Shown piece by piece: positions 1 to 9,804 of a DNA stretch of 12,688 nucleotides; position 1 is the first letter of the stretch; each line of letters begins with the position of its first letter. The position numbers were made by a program, and so were the translations under genes. The notes below the pieces were generated by a model. It did no database searches. It saw nothing but the letters and a program-made list of their open reading frames with translations, and was not told the origin of the DNA. Origin of the DNA: Clarireedia homoeocarpa (taxonomy: Eukaryota; Ascomycota; Leotiomycetes; Helotiales; Rutstroemiaceae); contig LNKV01000149.1 of assembly GCA_001465935.1 (NCBI GenBank), positions 43,600 through 56,287 of the forward strand. The letters are read 5' to 3'.

Positions 1-1870
1 AAGATAATTATAATTATATTAAAAGAGATTATCTAATAATTATAATAAATAAAAAACGATTTTTAAATTTTATAATATTTAAAATATAATATTATTAACT
101 TAAGAAGTTATTATTATTACTTTTATATTTATTTATTATAAACTATTTAAATTATTTATATTTATCTAAAAAGAAACTTTAAGAATATATAATTAAGATT
201 TTAATAAAGTAAATAGAATATTTAAAAATAAGTTTTTTTAAAAAAAAAGAGTGATATAATAATTCTAATTAAATTATTATAATATTATATAAGAATATAA
301 TTTTTATAAAAGTGAATTAGATATTAAGTATATAAATATATATTAGTATATATATAATTAAATATATAATCTCTTTTTATATATAAACTTTCAAATCTTT
401 ATAATTCTTTTAACTCTTTAATTATTAATTTTAAGATTATTTAATATTTTTATTAATAATCTTATTATAAAAATAATAAACTTTCTTTAATTTCGAATTT
501 AAATTTAAACTTTAATTCTCTTCGATTTATTATAATTCTTAAAATTTATAAAGAATTATAATCGCGATTTATTTATAATAAATATTAAAAGTTATTTCTA
601 TTTTATTTCTTTTAATTTTATTTTCTAGAAAAATTTATTTAAATTATTTTTTAGAATTTCGAGTATTTATATTAAAGAAAAAATAAAATTAATTAAATTA
701 ATTATTTTAATAAATTTATTTATTAATTATAAATAATTAAAATAATATTTATTTAGAAAAAAATAATATTATAATTTATTTAATTTCAAGATTATAAGTT
801 TTATTATTAATTAATAAATAATAGAATTTTAAATAAAAATCAAATAATATAAAATAATATATTATTTAATATTATTTAAAAAAATAAAGATTTATATAAA
901 TATATAATATTTTTTTAATATATAAAGTTTTATATTTAATCTTAATTATAATTTATTATTTATTATTATAATTATTTTTAATAATAAATTTATAATAATA
1001 TTATAAATCTAATTTATTATTAATATTTTATAACTTAATTCCTTTTATATAATTTAAAAGATAAAATTTATAATATAATAATAAATAATAAAGTATAAAA
1101 GTTTATATAAATAAAAATTATTTTTAATATATAAAGTTTATATTTAACTTTTAATTATAATTTATTATCTATTATTATAATTATTGATTTTCTATATAAT
1201 TGTTTTTAATATTAAATTTATAATAATACTATTAATCTCACTAACTATTAGTATCTCGTGACTTAACTACTTCTATATAATTTAGAAAATAAGATTCGTA
1301 ATATATATATAATATCTAGAACTATATATTTATATAAATTATCTTTATTCTTTTAATTATAAGATTATATTATTATCTTTATATTCTTTATATAAGAGAT
1401 ACTAATTATTTATATTTAATTATCTAAACTAACTCTCTTTATTTATTATATAAATATTATATATATATATTTAGTTATTATATATATAGACTATATTTAC
1501 TCTAGATTCTAATTAGGCTAGTTAGAGCTATTTATAGTCTATTATATATATAATAAAATTATAATCTAATAAAGAATATAATAATAATTACTTATATTAT
1601 AAATTTAATTATACTTTTTATTATAATATAGTTATATTCTCAAGAGTTCTATAATATAATACTATTATTAATAATTAGAATATAATTACTTCGAGATATA
1701 TATAATAGTTACTTCTTAATATTCTATATCTTTTAAATAAATAAAGAAAATAATATAATATTAATATTCAAAGAACTTATCCTAACTAGAGATACTCTTT
1801 CGAGTATTATAATAATATCGATTATATAAGTTAAGCTTATATATACAAAGGTATAGATATTATATAAAGT
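1..1870. repeat. AT-rich RIP-type block (left)
   Basis: This stretch is almost entirely A and T and has no credible gene. The few C residues are followed mostly by T or G and very rarely by A, and the few G residues are preceded mostly by A, so CpA and TpG are depleted while TpA is very abundant. That is the footprint of repeat-induced point mutation in ascomycetes (CpA to TpA on either strand). I infer an old transposon or other repeat mutated beyond recognition. From about 1250 onward G and C slowly increase, and composition becomes normal at about 1870-1920. No terminal repeats or coding remnants could be recognised. Confidence 0.8.
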
Positions 1871-2817
1871 TGACTTCTATATCAAGTCTGGTAGAGATTT
1901 AATTTTTGATTACACGGATACCGAGGCCGGAAATAGTAACTCTGTACTTCACTAGGGTATATCCGGGAAGCTGAACGGCTATTCTCACTCGTTATTCGGA
2001 CCGCAGTAGTGGATGTAGGTATATAAATCAGTTTTTAGGGTTTGGCTGAAGCGATTAAATCCGATGTCCTCTCAACAGATTTCTATTAGAAATTATTGGA
2101 CAGATTCCTTACAGTCAACTATACAAATTCCTAAATTGTGGATATGGTCGGAAAGCTTTGGCAGGTATGTAGCTTAAAATGGTTTAACTCATAATATACA
2201 TGATTCGTGAGGTGGGGAGTTGAGTTGCACCTCTCATACAAGTTAGCTGCATCCAGTCAATTTCCCTCACGAGATAGAGCTGTCGCACGAAAGTCGAACT
2301 GTGGTATATTAAAAAAGAAAGTTACAGACTATTTTAATATCACTTAGATGTGTAACTCAAGTTTGTAGTTAAAGAACGATACTAGTGACTATAAGATTGA
2401 TGTGGAAGAAGTTCTTCCCACCTTGCACAGCGATTTATGAATATACTGTACTTCCAAATAATGGTATGGAGCGCCAGACTTACCTTGACCACTTTTTACT
2501 TATTATATTAGCTAATCTACTAATGCAACGATTTTTGTTGAGGGACAGATTGATGGTCATGTAGCTTGGCCCAGTGACGTAATGAAAGATCTATATCTAC
2601 ATAAACTTTATTTTGACTCGCGACTTGCATCTTCGAGCATCTAGGACGTGCAAATATGAAAAGAAAAAGAAAGTGCATCTACTCTTTACAGATAATACAT
2701 CATTAAGTTTATATCTTCTCGTTTTCTCGATTATCATTTCTCCAAGAAATACAGGTGTCACTACTGGTCAACGCTCGATAAGTAAATACAACCTTTTGTC
2801 CAATTCATTTTTGCTCT
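1871..2817. other. Intergenic upstream region of the terpene synthase
   Basis: About 950 bases of normal composition between the AT-rich block and the core promoter of the synthase. No open frame here looks like a protein: the one overlapping the synthase start (2613-2912) is low in information and in another frame. The only site worth naming is TGACGTAA at 2575-2582, a match to ATF/CREB-type bZIP half sites, about 275 bases upstream of the start codon. One match of this length can easily occur by chance. Confidence 0.5.
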
Positions 2818-2834
2818 ATTGGAATATAAATTCC
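2818..2834 (+). promoter_or_regulatory. Possible core promoter: inverted CCAAT plus TATAAA
   Basis: ATTGG at 2818-2822 is a CCAAT box on the minus strand. It overlaps TATAAA at 2825-2830, and the whole lies in an imperfect palindrome GGAAT-N4-ATTCC (2821-2834). The start codon follows only 27 bases after the TATAAA, which would give a very short leader, so the real transcription start may lie further upstream and this may be coincidental. Confidence 0.25.
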
Positions 2835-2856
2835 GGTTCAGGTCAAAAGTTAGAAA

Positions 2857-5155
2857 ATGTCTGCCATCAAAAGCAATATGAACAACTTGCATATCCATTC
2901 TATTTCGATTGATGGGGAGACTGCACGTCAGGCTGGTGTCTTTACGACTCTACCTATCCGAAAAAGTAAATACGATGATCTCGCCAATGAAGGTGCTCTA
3001 AAGGCATTGAAAGATTGGAATAATCATGCTAAAGACGATATTTCGAAACATGGCTTTAGAGCTGTTGCGCCCTCAATCAGTCCATTTGGGAATATTTATT
3101 CTTTCGTCTCCTCAGAAGTGTTACCAGAGCGACTAGCCATCCTAGCTTATATTGGTGATTTCGCAACAATACATGACGGTGAGCACTGTCCCTATACAGT
3201 ATTAAGGAGAGATCTCTAACCAATTGAAGACTTCTGCGAGCCGCTTACTAGTGAGGAGAATATCCAGCAGTACGAAAAGCTTGAAAGATGTTGGACCACT
3301 GAGCCCCACCAGTTCGTCGCTAAGTCACCATCAGAGCTGAAGCTCTACAAAGCTCTGTCCGAAGCCCTACTTGATTTGATCAAGATAGACCGCCAGTCAG
3401 GAATTCGCATAATTGATCTGTACCAGAAGTGGATCATGAACGGTGGTCGTGTTCCAAAGATGACGACTTATGATGAATTTATGGTTCATCGTAGTAATAA
3501 TGACTTTGGGACGGCGTATGCCCAGGCCCTTATATCCCTTATTAAGCAATGTTTGACTCTGCTGACACAATTTTAGAGCATGGTGGGCGATGGTGGAATT
3601 CGGTATCGGTTTGAACCTCACGCTAGAAGAGCGGATGATTAGCAATCCTATTACTGACACGGCAAGCGAATTTCTGGTTCTTTCCCAAGACTATTGGAGC
3701 TGGGAGAAAGAGTATCGCGCCTACAAGGCGGACGGCACGAGACTCATGAGTGCTATCGATTTTATCAGTAGAAAAGAAAGCATTCCAATAGAATTGGCGA
3801 AGCGAAAAGTCAAGGAGAGAATTCTATACTTAGAACAGAAGTTTCTGAGACAGAAAACTGAAATCTACCATTCTCACACGCACATATCTGCTGCCCTTAA
3901 CTCGTGGATCGAGTCACTTGGTCTATCTATAGGCAGTTATCATTATTGGGCAGCGACTTCACCTCGCTACCATGGCTGGAAGAATGAGCCAGATTCAAAA
4001 AAGAAAGAAATTATTCCAAACATTCCGACCGAGAACCTGTTGCGGCCTCGAGATCCCCACCTATCATTATGCTCGTCGACCAAGGAAACATTCAACTCAT
4101 CGTGTTCGGATGAAAAGCAAACTGCCAACCAGTATTCAGATTCTTCCAATTCAAAATCAGCAACTGAAACTGGTACCCATGATGAACTATCGATATCCAT
4201 ACAGCCTGCTTTGACTACACCGTGGAAAAAACTAGATGATTCAGCGCTTGCAACCCCATGCCAATACATTAGGAACCTCCCGTCAAAAGGAATGCGCTCG
4301 ATGCTTGTCACAGCACTAAATGAATGGTTACATGCACCTAGAACGTCAACAGTATGCATTGACAACGTGATCCGGCTCCTTCATGATGCGTCTCTGCTTA
4401 TCGACGATATACAAGACAATTCCGCAATGCGACGTGGAAAGCCAGCAGCACACACTATTTTTGGTGCCGCCCAAACTCTTAACAGTGGACTTTTTATGTT
4501 CAGTGAAGCAGTTAGGGAGGCTAGAAAGCTGTCTAATCCACAAGCCGTGGATATTGTGCTTGAGAATCTCGAAACATTGTATCTTGGCCAAAGCTGGGAT
4601 ATACAATGGAAACATAATCTGTCATGTCCTTCAGAAGATGAATACTTGGCTATGGTTGACAGCAAAACTGGTGGGATGTTTTGCATGCTTGTGGAACTTC
4701 TCAAAGCCGAAAGCCCAGAAGCGCCGGCGCTCGATTTTAAGCATCTTATTCTTTTACTGGGTCGCTTTTTTCAAATACGCGATGACTATATGAATCTGCG
4801 GTCAGCAGACTATTCTGAGCAGAAGGGGTTTTGTGAGGACCTTGACGAAGGCAAATTCTCATATTTGATTGTCCACCTGTTCGCTCATGCACCTGAGTAT
4901 AAGGCTCATATTTTAGGAATTTTCCGTAAATTGCCTCTATACCTAGACCAAGGGTCTGGATTATCCCGGAATACCAAGATATACATACTGGAAATCCTGA
5001 AAAGCACAGGAACATTTGAAGCAACTCTCCGGTATCTTAAGAGTTTGCAGGGAGATATTGAGAATGAAATTGTTAAACTAGAAGGCGTTGCAGGAGAAAC
5101 AAACCCAATGATGCAGTTGATCATTGAAACACTGAGTGTCAAAGAGTTAGTTTAG
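2857..5155 (+). CDS. Chimeric terpene synthase (class I cyclase + prenyltransferase)
   Basis: A bifunctional enzyme of the fungal PTTS family. The C-terminal domain makes a C20 or C25 prenyl diphosphate and the N-terminal domain ionises and cyclises it to a di- or sesterterpene. Exons are 2857-3178, 3230-3515 and 3577-5155 (728 aa, normal for the family). Intron 1 (GTGAGC, CTAAC branch, AAG end; 51 nt) removes an in-frame TAA; intron 2 (GTATGC, CTGAC branch, TTTTAG; 61 nt) restores the frame and yields A-A-W-W-A-M-V-E-F-G. The start is the ATG at 2857 with A at -3. Cyclase, about residues 1-335: Asp-rich motif HDDFCE (D107-E111, its second Asp codon made by splicing), NSE region QDYWSWEKE (240-248), RY motif R333-Y334. 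A Ser/Thr-rich linker covers about 340-428. Prenyltransferase, about 429-728: first DDxxD as DDIQD (479-483) followed by RRG, then GQSWDIQW, KTGG, and second motif DDYMN (605-609) with KGFCEDL. All key prenyltransferase motifs are intact. The Gln at NSE position 1 is unusual. Skeleton and chain length cannot be told. No tailoring genes adjoin it. Confidence 0.93.
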
Positions 5156-5356
5156 TTTTCAGGAGCTGTAGTTACAGAGGTCTCGGTGGTGGATTGTCTA
5201 CCTTGGGCAGGAAAAGCGGAGTTCTGCTTGGCAATCATTTGCCATCTTCCTGGAATCCGATACAAGAACTTCGATTTGGAATACACCAAGGAAGGATTGG
5301 ACTTTCCTCTGCATTATAACTTATTCAGACAGCTCCTTTCGCCCGAGCCACCATAG
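5156..5356 (+). other. Open frame directly after the synthase stop, no start codon
   Basis: After the TAG at 5153-5155 the same reading frame stays open for 66 sense codons to a TAG at 5354-5356. There is no ATG in it, but the translation looks protein-like (for example VVDCLPWAGKAEF and RYKNFDLEYTKEGLDF). The synthase already ends at the usual family C-terminus, so this is unlikely to be part of it. It may be a fragment of another gene, an exon of an unseen transcript, or chance: an open run of this length is only mildly improbable. I do not recognise the family. Otherwise 5156-5509 holds only the presumed 3' end of the synthase transcript and the end of the minus-strand gene. Confidence 0.3.
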
Positions 5357-5509
5357 TCTTTGAGAGGGAGAGAGAATTCAATATCCACCCTATTGAACTA
5401 TGCCCCATTGAGTAGTCATTGACCAATGGGACGTATGTGCGAGTGTCCAGACCAGAACGACGAGTACAAAGAACAAACAGCGGACAAACAAGCGTATGCC
5501 CAAACCCAT

Positions 5510-8360
5510 TCAGTGCAATGCAAGGTCCATTATGATGAAACCTGAAAATCTGACCGAGATTCTTCGCTGCTCTCCGCCCACCAAAAGCGCAAGCGGAGTC
5601 AGAAAAAACTCCACCATGGTGGAAAGCACCTCTTCCCCATGGACCGGATCGCCCGGTGCCCCGGCAGCTTTCCGCAGCTGCCGCTGTAGTTCCCTGGCTT
5701 CGCCCATAGCGGTAGGCACGCGGTTGGTGATGTCGTACGCGACCCATCGAGACGAAAGCCGGACAATGCGCCTGTGTTCGCTGGCGAGGATGTTCCCGAA
5801 GACCCGAGCGTTGGGAATGGTGATCTGGGAAAGGAGCTGGCGGTCTCGAGATAAGAGGTCGAAGAGAGAGGCTCCCAGCGCCCCTGCCAGTGACGCGAAA
5901 GTGTCGAGCAGTTGCATGACTCGGAAGCGATTCTTGTTCCAGTCGTCTTCTGAGAGACAGCCCCCAGTGTTGCTGTTATGATACTTGGAAGGCTGGCGGA
6001 GAAGGTGGAATTGAAGCATCGACAAGGTATCGCCCGGCATCGCCCAAAATACATCCGTCGGGACGGTAGTATCATTTGCGACCTTGTCTCCGGACAGAGA
6101 AAGCTCAAGCCGAGATGTTGACAGAGTATCTGGTGATGTGTGAGAGCGCAAGGGTATGTATTCGATGAGGTCGTAGTCGATGGTGGGTCGGCTTTGGCAA
6201 AAGTCGGTGATCATGCTGTTGGGTTGGTAAAACTCTGGTTGAATCCCTCAATATTTGGTCCGAAGCTTACGAGGTATCGCGGCCAACCAAAGCTTGCTTC
6301 TTCTGCTTTCCATCATGAACCTCGCCAAGATTGTCCGGAAGCTGTGGGATAATAGACTCAAAATCTTTGCCGCTTAGCAGCCGCATGACAAGCCACTGGC
6401 AGCTGTTTGTGAACATATTCCAGCCCCGGATCGCCTGGTTTTCAACAAGGATCCTGGCAATGCGATCCAGATGTTTGTCAACCTCCAGCCCGAGACACTC
6501 TTCCAGGGCGCACTTTATTTTGCCTGCGGTACCGCTGAGTAGTTTCCGTTTGAGCTCAACTGACTTCGTATTTGGGATGCTCCCGTAGGTATTTTGCCTC
6601 CTTCACCAGAATGAGCCGCCATACACGCGCTTGATGCAGGCGAGCAAGGGTCGTTGCTTAACCATTATCTGCTTGTGCTGATATTCGAGTTGTTGGCTGT
6701 CTTTGTGCCGATAGAGGAAGGGGCATTGCACTTCTTCCGAATTGTTGAAGTTTTGGGAAAATAGAGAGGGTGGCAGCCTGGGAGATACGAGTATGCCATG
6801 ATTGATTCTTGCAGTTTGGAATTCGAGTTAGACATGATGATAGTACTCATAGTTGAATGCAACGAATAGGTGGGGGTGGAGGTGACATACTTCCTCAGCC
6901 CGGACTCGAAGATCAGAGGACCAAACATGAACGACAGATGGAAGTTGCCAGCTGGGGCTAGATTTCCTTTGAGCATCAGCGCACAAGTACGCAGAGCTAA
7001 CTGGGCTTTGGAGCCCTCCGCCTCCGTTGCCGTGAGAACCTTTATGGCCAATCTTTCTTGCCAGGGGTGTTTGGTAGCGGCTGGGTGATTTGAATACTGT
7101 TTCTCGTCTCCGTCCTTAGTCTCTGTCTTCCCCCCTTTGTTGTAATTTCCTTTTGTGTGGTCCTCATTCCTCGTCTGACTTTCATCTTCCGTCTCACTCT
7201 CTTCTTCTCTCTCATCTTCATCCGATGGCTCAGGCTTGTTCTCATTTCTGAACTGGTTAAGCTGAGCCCGCAGCTCTCGAATACCTGTATGTGTCAAGGC
7301 CCCAAGTCAGTAATAATCCAACAATATAAGAAGGTAAGCAGAAGGTGGGTTCTAAGTCAATACTGACCAGCAATATCCGGATCCTTGTAGCGCACTAGAC
7401 TGAGATGGTGGCCTAGACAACAGCCCTCAGTTGTGTTGCATGGTGCGCAGAGACAATATCGACGTTGTATCGATGAACAAGACTCGGAGCCCTCGGAAAC
7501 CGCATCAGAGCCGTGTTTCTGCCACCTACTCTCGGTATACTCGTAGAGGATGTCAGACTTGCAGCCCCTCGTACACTCGTAGAATATGTTGGACTGAATG
7601 AGTCGGCAACATGCACTACAGGAAATCTCGTAGAGTCTCGATTCCGTCGTTGCGGTAACATCCGTATCGTTCGTTACGACATGCTCAACTGAGAGGAGCC
7701 GGTGAGCTGGTTGTTGCGAAGAGCACAAGGGATATTTTCGTACCATTGGGATGATTTGGCTGCATATTGAGGCATCGTTGAGAGAGTTGAGTGGGTTCGT
7801 AAAGGATGTCGATATCCAGAAGACCTTCTCGGGTTAGGGAGCGTTTCCTACAAGAGCCGCTACAGACTGGCTTACTTGAGGACTGAAGGATGAAACGTGC
7901 ATAGCGGTGATCGTTGTCCTCTGGCTCATTCAGGTGTTCTACCATTCGGTCAAGGTTGGTATAGTGGACCTTTAAAACTTGGAATTATGATCAGTTGCTC
8001 ACCCTGGGCTCTTCTCAAAGTCTCGCGGTAGAGGTTTGAAGTAGGGTCCTTGTCCAAGTTCGGTTGACTGTCAACTGTATCGACGGTCTTTTGGCGCACC
8101 CGCACGACTGAAGGAGTATTAGCAAATCAGAAATCACTACACTTACCTCAGATATTGAGCATCTTCTTGAAGTTGTCACATTCGAGACTGGAAGGCGTAT
8201 GGGGCTTGTAATCGGCATTTTTCAGCACCTTGTGGAATTCGATCATGTTCTGGACTTCATTCTGAATAGCAGCCCAATAAAGTCTCTTTAGCTCGTCATG
8301 GACGGCTTTGGGTGGTATCGGTGAATCGGCGTTGGCAGAGAAAGAGGGGTGCTGATGAAA
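5510..8360 (-). pseudogene. Multi-intron gene of unknown function, probably decayed
   Basis: On the minus strand, protein-like exons are joined by introns whose phases agree: 8108-8146, 7939-8002, 7825-7875 (optional, 51 nt), 7689-7743, 7285-7367, 6808-6890 (GTATGT, CTAAC) and 6216-6270 (GTAAGC to CAACAG). In order the protein has: a helical part (LKRLYWAAIQNEVQNM); a Cys/His-containing part with repeated LYE motifs and C-x-C-x2-C; an acidic Asp/Glu-rich stretch near 7150-7240; a region with NHGILV followed further on by NMFTNSCQWLV (near 6400-6440); and a 234-residue C-terminal exon (6214-5510) with hydrophobic segments LASLAG-type and FFLTPLALLVGG. The His-then-Cys order and the TNSCQ context resemble permuted papain-like folds (LRAT or NlpC/P60 relatives); this is an inference from short motifs. 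Problems: a TGA at 8150-8148 just before a strong GTAAGT donor, and two opposite frame changes near 6660 and 6558. Alternative splicing (a GTGACA donor upstream; a 63-nt GTGTAT...AAG intron) could avoid these, so a functional gene is not excluded. I do not recognise the family. Confidence 0.45.
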
Positions 8361-8437
8361 CTGTTTAATTAGTTTCGAAATTTAGGTTCCGGTTAAGGTG
8401 TTTATAAATTATGAGGATGCTATTTAACAGAAGTTAC

Positions 8438-9133
8438 TGGTCGTATTGCCCGAATTGCATCACATAGAAACGGCTGGAAGCAATGTGTCAACGTGTGCCA
8501 AACCACCCTCACCAACTCCGCAAGCAGCGTGGGTTTGGCAGCCCGCTGTACTTTCCTTGGGCAGGATTTCGGCGGTCCCGAGATAGCTCTGGGGTGCTAC
8601 CATGAAACGAGGCTTCTATTCGAGACCGAATACCTAGTGCCTCTTACACCGTTGTGTAAACGTGGACTTGGTTATGCGGGTCAGGCTGCAGCAGCTTCTC
8701 CTCCCCTTGCTTGTATCTCTTCGTCCTCAACCGCAAACTCGAATCGCAAAGGCTCTTCTCGCAAAGCTAGCCGAAAAGGCTTTCTGAACAGCGCATCGCC
8801 ACTAGGTTTCTGTCGGAGCTGTTGATTCGATGGTTTGCGGATTATTGTCCCCGTTGATACAGGGCGGTCGCGAGCAAGTATTGAATCCTGATTCTGAGGT
8901 GTTGATGGAACGCGGGGTTTGGTAGGAGCTGTTGAAGATCGTTGGTCGCGCGAGGCAGAGCTTCGTACTCGTGGGTTGGAAATACTGGGCCTTGATGACT
9001 GGAGGTTCTCTCTAGAGGGCGCAGGTCGTAGGGTTGGTGCTTTTTGGAACGGGAAGTTCGTCCCTTTGGTCGTGGAGAACCTGCAGGTTTTCGCAACTCT
9101 GACTGAAATCGTGCGGACGCCATTTCTTCATCG
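8438..9133 (-). pseudogene. Ser/Pro/Arg-rich N-terminal part of the same or an adjoining gene
   Basis: This block joins the downstream gene in phase through a candidate 77-nt intron (8361-8437; GTAACT to CAG), so it is probably its N-terminal part. Just before that intron it reads ELVRVVWHTLTHCFQPFLC. Further upstream one frame gives a Ser/Pro/Arg-rich, apparently disordered region followed by GDALFRKPFRLALREEPLRF near 8740-8800. Two ATG codons could start it (9133 and 9123) but they lie in different frames, neither being that of the best-looking body. Between about 8500 and 8740 the likely coding frame changes at least twice or meets stops. It is therefore either broken or has introns I could not place. 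Low-complexity Ser/Arg/Pro DNA looks open in several frames, so frame choice here is uncertain. Confidence 0.35.
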
Positions 9134-9278
9134 TCTGCTTATCCGGTGCTTCTACTGCCTATCTTCTACACGCCGTTGATACGTCTCGGAGCCTGTGCAG
9201 AATTGTCAGTTGAAGGCAGAGACTCTGGCAAAGATGGTTGGCAGGTTAAAGTCACGAGAATGCTAGCCCGTCTTGGCC

Positions 9279-9655
9279 CCCAGTCGAGCTAGCCACACAC
9301 TCGGGCTAACCCGAAACTACCAAAAGTCGCATTTTCAAAGCTTTGCATCTGAACAAAAACGACCATGCCGTCAAACCTTTGTGAAATACTAAATACTACT
9401 CCTTCAAGGCATAAAAATCAAAAATATAATACTCTCTAAGTCTGTTCTGAAGCGTGGTTAAGATGTAAAGGGAAAACGCATTTTCTCCATACAAATTCCT
9501 GGGCCTTTCCCGTCTGTTTCCTAAATAGCACTAGGCTACCTTTAGAGAACTGAATCTAAAATCTTAGCTTTGTGGCTGTAGAATTATCAAGCTTTGAAAA
9601 TGCGACTTCTTGGTGTGTTTTTGGGTGGCCCGAGCGTATGGCTGGCTCGACTGGG
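9279..9655. mobile_element. MITE-like element with ~65 bp terminal inverted repeats
   Basis: The left end (9281-9345) and right end (9589-9653) are inverted copies of about 65 bp with roughly 80% identity. The outer part CAGTCGAGC and the inner part GTCGCATTTTCAAAGCTT are almost exact. The roughly 240 bp between them have no open frame and are rather AT-rich. Total size is about 373-377 bp. Long inverted ends around a short non-coding core are typical of miniature inverted-repeat elements mobilised by a full-length DNA transposon elsewhere. The superfamily is not clear: no TA or other clean target-site duplication is visible at either border, which fits an old insertion. It lies in the gap between the minus-strand gene and the lipase-like gene. 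Confidence 0.7.
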
Positions 9656-9804
9656 TGGTCGTTGTTCATATGCGGCAGGCAGGGCTGACTGCAGAATCCT
9701 GCATCTCCAGTAGCGTCACTGTAAACAGCGATTAGTTACGCTAAGAGATCGACACCTGGGGCGTCAATATTCGTGCCCTGGTGTCTGGCTTCCCGGGCTG
9801 TGAA

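Noticed and set aside
1..1870. Mitochondrial or centromeric DNA as explanation for the AT-rich block
   Set aside because: No mitochondrial genes are visible and the CpA/TpG-specific depletion next to nuclear-type intron-containing genes fits RIP better; a centromere cannot be strictly excluded.
2613..2912. 99-codon open frame overlapping the synthase start
   Set aside because: Its composition is not protein-like, it lies in a different frame from the clear ATG at 2857, and it covers the likely promoter.
3217..3576. Reading the synthase as a pseudogene broken into three parts
   Set aside because: Two good introns restore the frame and produce conserved motifs exactly at the junctions.
3967..5142. 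Several open frames antisense to, or in other frames of, the synthase
   Set aside because: They are shadows of the strongly supported coding frame, with no recognisable motifs.
5325..5747. Minus-strand 140-codon frame rich in Gly and Arg
   Set aside because: It overlaps the better-supported 234-codon C-terminal exon in another frame, and its composition looks like an out-of-frame translation.
7850..7872. CSGSC motif as a zinc-binding site
   Set aside because: It falls inside a probable 51-nt intron (7825-7875; GTAAGC, CTAAC, AAG), so it may not be translated.
8493..8825. Plus-strand 110-codon frame
   Set aside because: It has no ATG start, is Ser/Ala-rich, and mirrors the minus-strand coding block.
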